From Synergistaceae bacterium UBA4088 (lineage in GTDB: Bacteria > Synergistota > Synergistia > Synergistales > Thermovirgaceae): 6,135 nt of DNA. The position numbers were made by a program, and so were the translations under genes. Below the pieces are notes generated by a model. The model searched no databases. It was not told the origin of the DNA and saw only the letters and a list, made by a program, of their open reading frames with translations. Below are positions 1 to 4,730 of this stretch, in pieces (positions within the stretch are counted from its first letter, which is position 1; each line of letters begins with the position of its first letter). The stretch is from positions 353 through 6,487 of the forward strand of contig DFYG01000177.1 of NCBI GenBank assembly GCA_002382605.1. Direction: 5' to 3'.

Positions 1-825
1 GTGTTCACGCAGCAGAACAAGAGGCAGAGTGCGGCAAGGAATCTCGGAATAAAAAAGGCCGAAGGCAAGTACGTAATTTTTCTTGACGCTGACGATCTTG
101 CAGAAAAAGAGTTCATTGAAAAGCTGGTCCGGGCAGTTGGAACTGCCCCCGGGATCGATATCTCGTGCTGTTCCTACAGCCTGCTTTATCAGGACGGCAG
201 AACCAAGCCTAGAAAGCTGCCATCAGGTCCTGGGAAGCAGATCCTTCCAGGACGTGAAGTCTTGATAGATCTGCTGAAAGAGACCATTGAGGTATGGTCA
301 GGCAGCGCCTTGTACCGACGTGCTTTTCTCCTGGAAAACAATCTCCTGTTCGACGAGAAGATGACCATGGGACAGGATATAGATTTCCGCTGGAGAGCTT
401 TCTTCCATGCGGAGAAGGTGTTCCTGGAACCGGATGTTCTGGTTCACTATGTGCAACACGATATTTCCGTGACCAGGGCTTTTGATCCTGTACGCTATCC
501 ACCCTCCACCTGGCTCGACCCTGCACTTTTCCAGTGCTATATTGAAAAAAATAACGGCAAGGACGAAAGACTCGGATACGTTGTGCAAAACATGGTCGTT
601 CCCAGGTTTTTGCTAAGAAGGTTGAGGCTCTACGTTTTCTATGGTTTAAGCGATCTTTTTTGGCAAACCCTACAGATGGCAGAGACAAGAGCCGTTCTTA
701 AAAGGGGTTTCAGAGAGATGGCTTTCATATCGCCTGGTATTAGCCTGAAATGTTTGTCTTTTCTTGTTTCGCCGGAGATCATGTACCGCAAGTACAGGAT
801 CCAGCGTGAAAAGATCAGGCGTTAG
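1..825 (+). CDS. GT2 family glycosyltransferase, 5'-truncated by window edge
   Basis: Inverting GT-A glycosyltransferase (family 2), expected to transfer a sugar from a nucleotide-sugar donor to a growing surface glycan at the cytoplasmic membrane. The visible part opens with NKRQSAARNLGIKKAEGKY, the classic GT2 block before the metal/nucleotide motif, followed by FLDADD (DXD-type, D29-D32). A later MGQDIDFRWR segment (about 122-131) aligns with the usual ED catalytic-base motif, and a downstream HY...H..S stretch is also typical. The GTG at base 1 is almost certainly an internal Val: the roughly 50-70 residue N-terminal strand-loop unit (VSVIIPVYN-type) lies outside the window. The last 90 residues are basic and aromatic and may associate with the membrane. 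Two departures from consensus are visible: Arg8 where Gly is usual (NKG) and Gln125 where Glu is usual in ED. Donor and acceptor cannot be read from sequence. Confidence 0.93.
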   Translation: MFTQQNKRQSAARNLGIKKAEGKYVIFLDADDLAEKEFIEKLVRAVGTAPGIDISCCSYSLLYQDGRTKPRKLPSGPGKQILPGREVLIDLLKETIEVWSGSALYRRAFLLENNLLFDEKMTMGQDIDFRWRAFFHAEKVFLEPDVLVHYVQHDISVTRAFDPVRYPPSTWLDPALFQCYIEKNNGKDERLGYVVQNMVVPRFLLRRLRLYVFYGLSDLFWQTLQMAETRAVLKRGFREMAFISPGISLKCLSFLVSPEIMYRKYRIQREKIRR

Positions 826-832
826 ACTGATC
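813..832 (+). repeat. Inverted repeat spanning the GT2 stop codon
   Basis: GATCAG (813-818) and CTGATC (827-832) form a perfect 6-bp stem around an 8-base loop that contains the TAG stop of the GT2 gene. No T-tract follows (the next bases are CCGCTTCTGG), so this is not a standard intrinsic terminator. It could be a weak mRNA 3' hairpin or chance. Confidence 0.35.
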
Positions 833-938
833 CCGCTTCTGGAGTATGTTTGCCCGACTGACGGCTTGAGAAAAGGGCAGGAAAGCATCATTCAGGTTCA
901 GTTCTTCTATCCGCCTGTTATTCGGGGGAAAGAGCCTG

Positions 939-1016
939 ATGCAAGTTGAAAACAGGAACTGTCCCATTGTCATGTTTGTAATGAAAGAAAAAATGCCGCT
1001 TGTTCCCGGGGAGTGA
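939..1016 (+). CDS. Possible 25-codon upstream ORF ahead of first GT4
   Basis: An ATG at 939 opens a 25-codon frame that ends with TGA at 1014-1016, only 6 bases before the TTG start of the GT4 gene and overlapping that gene's Shine-Dalgarno region. The peptide begins MQVENRNCPIVMFVMKEK and has a short hydrophobic centre. It resembles nothing I know. The frame is the same as that of the GT4, so its stop sets the upstream limit for the GT4 start. Its own ribosome binding site is weak (GGGGGAAAGAG, 924-934). It could be a coupled leader peptide, but chance is more likely. Confidence 0.15.
   Translation: MQVENRNCPIVMFVMKEKMPLVPGE
1008..1013 (+). promoter_or_regulatory. Ribosome binding site for TTG-started GT4
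   Basis: GGGGAG lies 9 bases upstream of TTG 1023. An in-frame TGA at 1014-1016 excludes any earlier start, so this site together with the TTG fixes the N-terminus. Confidence 0.75.
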
Positions 1017-1022
1017 CCTTCT

Positions 1023-2063
1023 TTGAAGATACTTCACTATGTTGATGAAAACAGACTCTCCTGGGCGATTCCCTGGACCCAGATCATCGGTTGCCTTGGG
1101 TCTAAAGGAATTATAAATGTTGTCGTGTGCAGGCCGGGGGGTACCCTTTCAGAGATCCTTTCAAATGCCGGGATAGAACATTTTGAATACCGTCCCCTTG
1201 TTTCCGCTGTTCCGGTTCTTTGCAAGGGTTTTGAAAAGCTCCTTAAGCTTATTAAACCGGACATCATTCATACGAGATTGTCATCGGCGGCAAATATTGC
1301 CGGCTTCTGGGCAAAAAGAACGGGCATTCCCTTAGTGTCGACCGTTGATAAATTCCCCAAGGCAAGATATTACAAAAACTCTGACTGCCTGGTGGCGGTT
1401 TCGAATTCCGTCCTTGCTCATTGCAGTTCATGGGGTTTAAAGGGGATTCCGATCAAAGTCATTCCTAACTCCCTGGATGTCTGCCATTATCGGCCATCAG
1501 GCTTTGACAGAAAGTCCTTCCGTAGTCAGCACTCCCTAGACCCCTATGACAGGGTGATACTTGGTGCGGGGAGATTGGTGTCCTGGAAGGGTTTCGACCT
1601 TCTTTTGAGATCCCTTTCTCCTATTGCCGACAAGCGGAAAGTCGAATTGTGGATTGCTGGCTCAGGGCCGGACGAAACAAAATTGAGGGAGTTGGCAAAG
1701 GAATTTTCTGTCAATGTCAAGTTCTGGGGTTTCGTAAGTGATATTCGTCCCCTGATGTGGGCTTCCGACCTGTTTGTCCTTCCATCGGTGGAGCCGGAAC
1801 CTTTCGGTCTTGTCCTTCTGGAAGCCATTGCCGCCGGTGTTCCGGTTATTGCTTCAAGAGCAGGAGGAGCGGTGGACCTGGTAGAAAGAGAAGACCTTCT
1901 GTTCAGGCCAGGAGATGTTTCGGATCTGGAGGCAAAGATACAGGCCATTCTTGAAGGGAACAGATTAAAGGAGATGGCGAACTATTCAAGAGCAAGAGCT
2001 TCCCTGTTTGACAATCTTGCGGTGTTGAACAGCTTTCTTGAGATTTATCGATCATTGGCCTGA
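1023..2063 (+). CDS. GT4 family glycosyltransferase
   Basis: Retaining GT-B glycosyltransferase of family 4 (346 aa, a normal length). The N-terminal Rossmann domain starts MKILHYVDEN and runs to about residue 165, with KPDIIHTRLSSAANIAG (78-94) and VSNSVLAH (126-133). The C-terminal nucleotide-sugar domain has GAGRLVSWKG (181-190; R184 and K189 expected at the donor phosphates), IAGSGP (211-216), GFVSDI (236-241) and the E-X7-E motif EPFGLVLLE (E259, E267), followed by AGVPVIASRAGG. It starts at TTG, the first possible start after an in-frame TGA at 1014, with GGGGAG 9 bases upstream; the product then begins in the way expected of the family. Odd feature: in the segment VSTVDKFPKARYY (105-117), relatives usually have His-Gly where this protein has Asp109-Lys110. 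It probably elongates the glycan with a hexose-type sugar; the specific substrate is unknown. Confidence 0.93.
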   Translation: MKILHYVDENRLSWAIPWTQIIGCLGSKGIINVVVCRPGGTLSEILSNAGIEHFEYRPLVSAVPVLCKGFEKLLKLIKPDIIHTRLSSAANIAGFWAKRTGIPLVSTVDKFPKARYYKNSDCLVAVSNSVLAHCSSWGLKGIPIKVIPNSLDVCHYRPSGFDRKSFRSQHSLDPYDRVILGAGRLVSWKGFDLLLRSLSPIADKRKVELWIAGSGPDETKLRELAKEFSVNVKFWGFVSDIRPLMWASDLFVLPSVEPEPFGLVLLEAIAAGVPVIASRAGGAVDLVEREDLLFRPGDVSDLEAKIQAILEGNRLKEMANYSRARASLFDNLAVLNSFLEIYRSLA

Positions 2064-2069
2064 AGAAAC

Positions 2070-2225
2070 ATGGGGTGTGCTGTAAAACGGCGAGCTAATA
2101 AAAGGGGACAGGAGAGTTTCGCTTTAGGTTGTATACGATCAAGGAAAGAAAAACTGATCACATGGAAAGGACAGGATAATTTCTCCGGGCCAGACATGGA
2201 AGGTCTGATCTATCGGTCCGAATAA
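2070..2225 (+). CDS. Doubtful 51-codon ORF just after the GT4 stop
   Basis: ATG 2070 to TAA 2223-2225 is in the same frame as the preceding GT4 gene and begins two codons after its TGA, so that frame is closed by only one stop across 53 further sense codons. The deduced peptide is basic and contains RGQESF and, 21 codons later, KGQDNF, encoded by a DNA direct repeat. There is no good ribosome binding site. The GT4 already has a complete-looking C-terminus, so a readthrough extension is unlikely. I do not recognise the product, and it may be non-coding. Confidence 0.15.
   Translation: MGCAVKRRANKRGQESFALGCIRSRKEKLITWKGQDNFSGPDMEGLIYRSE
2101..2183 (+). repeat. Purine-rich imperfect direct repeat in spacer
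   Basis: GGACAGGAGAGTTTC (2106-2120) recurs as GGACAGGATAATTTC (2169-2183), 13 of 15 bases identical with a 63-base period. A related AAAGGGCAGGAAAGCATC lies in the previous spacer (872-889). The copies sit in the 235-bp gap 2064-2298, which otherwise shows only a weak CAGAC...GTCTG inverted repeat (2191-2207) and the palindrome at 2261-2281. The function is unknown. It may be a binding or RNA element, or simple purine bias. Confidence 0.35.
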
Positions 2226-2260
2226 GAGGATCCTGGAAAGAGAAAGGCGAACAAGACAAC

Positions 2261-2281
2261 ATTAGGGGTGATTATCCTAAT
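2261..2281 (+). repeat. Inverted repeat just upstream of the ELM1-family gene
   Basis: ATTAGG (2261-2266) and CCTAAT (2276-2281) are perfect inverted arms around a 9-base centre. They lie 6 bases before the AGGAG ribosome binding site of the next gene. This could be an operator half-site pair or a small 5'-UTR hairpin affecting ribosome access. The stem is short and AT-rich, so chance remains possible. Confidence 0.35.
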
Positions 2282-2287
2282 GGTTTC

Positions 2288-2292
2288 AGGAG
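2288..2292 (+). promoter_or_regulatory. Ribosome binding site deciding the ELM1-family start
   Basis: AGGAG abuts the first in-frame ATG (2293) with no spacer, which makes that codon unusable. The next ATGs at 2299 and 2302 have 6- and 9-base spacers. 2299 is preferred, and 2302 is equally possible. Confidence 0.7.
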
Positions 2293-2298
2293 ATGTGC

Positions 2299-3477
2299 AT
2301 GATGTCAGGGGAACAATTGAAGGGTCCCAGTGTAGTGTTTGTAATAAAGGACAATATCCGGGGTCATGAAAACCAGTCGGCAGGGGTTGCCTGGTGGCTG
2401 GGAGAGCTTGCCGGCGCCCAGATTGTAGATCTTGAAATACCCCGGCTTACCGGGTTGCAGCGCTTTTTGTCATACAAGATCCAGGCCGGAAGGTTAAGGT
2501 ATGGCCGCCCTGAGTATTGCCTTAAATGGCTGGAGGCGGCCGATCCATCGGGTTTGTTTTTATCTGTAACTGAGAAGATGCGATCTGAGGGAGCAAGGGC
2601 AGATGAGGTGTTGTTTCTGTCCGCCGGCAGCTCCGGCGCACCATTCTGCCTGGCCCTGGCCAGGGCGACTGGAGGAAGGTGTGCCTGCGTAATGACACCC
2701 TCCGTTCTGGGAACCGAACCCTTCGACTTTGCCATCGTTCCCGAACACGATTTTCCCAGACCTTCCTCCAACCTCCTTGTAACCCTTGGGGCGCCGAACA
2801 TGATCCGGGAGGAGCTGCTGAAAGAAGAGGGTTCCCTGCTGCTTTCCAGGTTCTCTTCCGAAGGCGAAAAGAGATGGGGGCTATTGATAGGCGGGGATGA
2901 CGCCAACTACACCATACCCCCTTCCTGGGTGGAGGATGTACTGGTCCCCCTGCTTGAGGAAGCAAAAGATCATGGTGCCGACATATTTATGACCACCTCC
3001 CGGCGGACAAGGAATGAGACAGAGGAGAGAATTGAAAAGATCACGAAAAGGTTTCCTGACGTCAGGATGCTGGTCCTGGGGACGAGAGAAGCAGGGAATC
3101 CTGTACCCGGGATCCTCGGCATCTGTGAGCGTATATTCTGTACCGAGGACTCCGTTTCCATGATCTCCGAGGCAGCGACAGGGGGGCACGTTGTCCAGAT
3201 CCTTGGTGTCGATAGGAGAAAGGGACTCCGAAAAACATTTCAGGAGCTTACAAGGAAAATTATAAAAAATGGAATTGTGCCAGTACATTTTTTGTGGGGT
3301 GCACCCCGCTTTGATCTCATGATAGACTCATTTTGCCGAAGAGGCCTGGCTGTGCGAGCCGATGCGTTTCCTGAAAAGAACCTGGTCCGGGAGCTGAAGA
3401 AAAAACCCGCAGGAATTTCTGATTTCAACGAAGCAAGGAGAGCGGCCGAATGGATGATCCAGAGGTGGGGCCTTTGA
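2299..3477 (+). CDS. ELM1 family (Mito_fiss_Elm1/DUF1022) putative glycosyltransferase
   Basis: A 392-aa protein of the family named after plant mitochondrial fission factor ELM1. Bacterial members are of uncertain function, probably GT-B-like sugar transferases. Family hallmarks seen in order are: KDNIRGHENQSAGVAWWL (17-34), FLSAGSSGAPFCLALAR (106-122), FDFAIVPEHD (142-151), NLLVTLGAPN (158-167), LLIGGDDANY (195-204), DIFMTTSRRT (228-237), GNPVPGILG (266-274) and TEDSVSMISEA (282-292). No signal peptide or clear membrane segment is visible, so it is probably cytoplasmic. AGGAG placement favours ATG 2299 over ATG 2293. The 3' end overlaps the next GT4 by four bases (TTGA), indicating translational coupling and a shared job. 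In this context I infer a role in glycan assembly, perhaps modifying the same acceptor as the coupled GT4. Family assignment is strong; biochemical function is not established. Confidence 0.9.
   Translation: MMSGEQLKGPSVVFVIKDNIRGHENQSAGVAWWLGELAGAQIVDLEIPRLTGLQRFLSYKIQAGRLRYGRPEYCLKWLEAADPSGLFLSVTEKMRSEGARADEVLFLSAGSSGAPFCLALARATGGRCACVMTPSVLGTEPFDFAIVPEHDFPRPSSNLLVTLGAPNMIREELLKEEGSLLLSRFSSEGEKRWGLLIGGDDANYTIPPSWVEDVLVPLLEEAKDHGADIFMTTSRRTRNETEERIEKITKRFPDVRMLVLGTREAGNPVPGILGICERIFCTEDSVSMISEAATGGHVVQILGVDRRKGLRKTFQELTRKIIKNGIVPVHFLWGAPRFDLMIDSFCRRGLAVRADAFPEKNLVRELKKKPAGISDFNEARRAAEWMIQRWGL
3462..3467 (+). promoter_or_regulatory. Ribosome binding site for the coupled GT4, inside the ELM1 gene
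   Basis: GAGGTG within AGAGGTGGGG lies 6 bases before TTG 3474. It supports TTG over the in-frame ATG at 3450, which has no comparable site upstream and would add eight atypical residues (MDDPEVGP). Confidence 0.7.
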
Positions 3478-4499
3478 AGATCGCCGAGATCCTTCCCGAG
3501 TTTCACGAGGGTGGAGTGGAACGACATGTCCTCTTGCTCTCAAACGCTCTGGCCGGGATGGGGCACCAGGTCACGGTAATAACCGCAGGCGGTAAACTGG
3601 AGGAGAAGCTTGATCCGGGAGTCGAGATCTGGAGACTGCCTGTTCATAGAAAGAACCCCGTCACAGGGCTTTATTCGGCATTGAAGATAGCCGGCAGGGC
3701 AAAACGCGAGGAATGGGATATCCTTCATGCCCATTCGCGTGTTCCCGCCTGGATAGCGTGGTGGACAGCCTCGATGGCCGGAATCCCATGGGCTGTAACG
3801 GCTCACGCCCGATACAGCCTTAATTATGGCCTCAGGCCGATCAGGGAAGCCGATGGAGCGATTTGCGTAAGTCTGGCGGTCCAGGAGCATTTGAAAGGTC
3901 TTTTGCCGAAAAACAGCGTGGTGATAAGGAATGGATTGCCCCCTTCCGGATGCAGATGGAAGGGGAGCGGCGGCGATGCGAGACGCCTGCTTTTCGTAGG
4001 CAGGCTCACGAGGATAAAAGGTCTTCATGTCGCTCTGGAAGCGTTATCGGGCCTGAGGGACAGAAGATGGAGCCTTGCAGTTCTGGGTGATGGTCCCCGG
4101 AGAGAGGAGCTTGAGGATCTTTCCCGATCTCTTGGAATATACGAAAGGGTCCGTTTCCACGGCTTCTGCGATGACCCTGACGAGTGGATGGCGAAAAGCG
4201 ATCTTCTGCTGTACCCCTCACTGGACGAGGGAATGGGGCTGGTCCTTATGCAGGCCATTCAGGTCGGGACCCCGGTCCTTGCCTCTGACATAGAGCCCGT
4301 AAGAGAGCTTGTGGGAGATAATGCCAGTCTCTTGCCTCCGGGTGATGTTCCTGCCTGGGAGAAGGCACTGAAGGAAGTGTTCGATGAAGTGATTGTCCCC
4401 CGAGTATTCGACACGGTTTCGGTACCCACAGATCATGAAATGGCTTTAAGTACCAATGTTTTCTATGGAGATATCCTGGATTCTCTGATCACAAAATAA
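3474..4499 (+). CDS. GT4 family glycosyltransferase, coupled to ELM1-family gene
   Basis: Retaining GT-B glycosyltransferase, 341 aa from TTG 3474. The start codon overlaps the previous stop as TTGA and has GAGGTG 6 bases upstream; starting there gives the standard MKIAEILPEFHEGGVERHV with the Gly-Gly-Val-Glu-Arg loop (13-17). Further motifs are DILHAHSRVPAW (82-93), VTAHARYSLNYG with the conserved His111, IRNGL (151-155), FVGRLTRIKG (174-183), VLGDGPRR (203-210), VRFHGFCDDP (226-235) and YPSLDEGMGLVLMQA (247-261), then VGTPVLASDI. In the E-X7-E motif the first Glu (E252) is kept but the second is Gln260. The C-terminal tail after the nucleotide-binding domain is a little short, with no obvious final crossing helix. 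It probably adds one sugar to the surface glycan; donor and linkage are unknown. An alternative start at ATG 3450 would give 349 aa. Confidence 0.92.
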   Translation: MKIAEILPEFHEGGVERHVLLLSNALAGMGHQVTVITAGGKLEEKLDPGVEIWRLPVHRKNPVTGLYSALKIAGRAKREEWDILHAHSRVPAWIAWWTASMAGIPWAVTAHARYSLNYGLRPIREADGAICVSLAVQEHLKGLLPKNSVVIRNGLPPSGCRWKGSGGDARRLLFVGRLTRIKGLHVALEALSGLRDRRWSLAVLGDGPRREELEDLSRSLGIYERVRFHGFCDDPDEWMAKSDLLLYPSLDEGMGLVLMQAIQVGTPVLASDIEPVRELVGDNASLLPPGDVPAWEKALKEVFDEVIVPRVFDTVSVPTDHEMALSTNVFYGDILDSLITK

Positions 4500-4537
4500 A
4501 ACCTTGAATTGCCAGTTTGAATGATCCGGAGGTTGAG

Positions 4538-4558
4538 GCCTGCCTTATGCATGCAGGC
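4538..4558 (+). repeat. GC-rich inverted repeat downstream of second GT4
   Basis: GCCTGC (4538-4543) pairs with GCAGGC (4553-4558) around a 9-base loop containing ATGCAT. It lies about 40 bases past the GT4 stop. There is no T-run after it, so it is at best a weak pause or attenuation hairpin. It sits in the 231-bp spacer 4500-4730. Confidence 0.35.
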
Positions 4559-4584
4559 GCCCCATGAAATAAGGAGAAACCGCT

Positions 4585-4620
4585 ATGTCCGGCTCAGGAA
4601 GGTTCACAGATGCACGATAG
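4585..4620 (+). CDS. Possible 11-codon mini-ORF with strong ribosome binding site
   Basis: AAGGAG (4571-4576) is placed 8 bases before ATG 4585, which opens an 11-codon frame (MSGSGRFTDAR) closed by TAG at 4618-4620. The ribosome binding site is among the best in the window, yet the frame is tiny and ends 110 bases before the next likely start. It may be a leader peptide, the decayed start of a lost gene, or chance. The product is not recognised. Confidence 0.2.
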   Translation: MSGSGRFTDAR

Positions 4621-4718
4621 AGATCTTCAGGCCTGGACGAACGGAGATAAAACTTGCAGAAGAAGATGGGTGGATCCACGGCAAACATTCAAGAGCGGAC
4701 TATTCGGGATCTTTAATA

Positions 4719-4724
4719 GAGGTG
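4719..4724 (+). promoter_or_regulatory. Ribosome binding site deciding the glycerophosphotransferase start
   Basis: GAGGTG in AGAGGTGGAG lies 6 bases before GTG 4731. It is nearly the same sequence as the site used by the second GT4 gene (AGAGGTGGGG). The upstream in-frame ATG 4521 has no such site. Confidence 0.7.
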
Positions 4725-4730
4725 GAGACT

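Larger units (their letters stand above)
826..1022 (+). other. Spacer between GT2 and first GT4 gene
   Basis: This 197-bp gap holds a purine-rich motif at 872-889 that resembles two copies in the next spacer, a 25-codon open frame at 939-1016, and the ribosome binding site of the next gene. A TGTAAT hexamer at 977-982 resembles a sigma-70 -10 box, but there is no credible -35 at the right distance. I see no ops/JUMPStart element, no intrinsic terminator and no RNA gene. Confidence 0.5.

Noticed and set aside
1..3. GTG at base 1 as a true start of the GT2 gene
   Set aside because: The sequence begins in the middle of the conserved GT2 fold just before NK.QSAARN, so the real start is upstream of the window.
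209..688. Long minus-strand open frame opposite the GT2 gene
   Set aside because: It is a shadow of the well-supported GT2 frame, with no recognisable motifs and low-complexity Arg/Ser-rich content.
946..982. Sigma-70 promoter using TTGAAA (946-951) and TGTAAT (977-982)
   Set aside because: The spacing is 25 bases, far from 17, and no better -35 lies at the right distance.
2132..2180. -10-like TATACG (2132-2137) and GATAAT (2175-2180) in the second spacer
   Set aside because: Neither has a recognisable -35 box 16-18 bases upstream.
2364..2965. Overlapping minus-strand open frames opposite the ELM1-family gene
   Set aside because: They are Ser/Pro/Arg-rich shadows of a gene with clear family motifs on the plus strand.
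3450..3473. ATG 3450 as the start of the second GT4
   Set aside because: It adds eight residues not seen in the family and lacks a ribosome binding site, while TTG 3474 has GAGGTG 6 bases upstream and gives the normal MKIAEIL start.
3584..3596. GGCGGTAA resembling the ops/JUMPStart element of polysaccharide operons
   Set aside because: It lies inside GT4 coding sequence, lacks the rest of the element and is not upstream of the locus.
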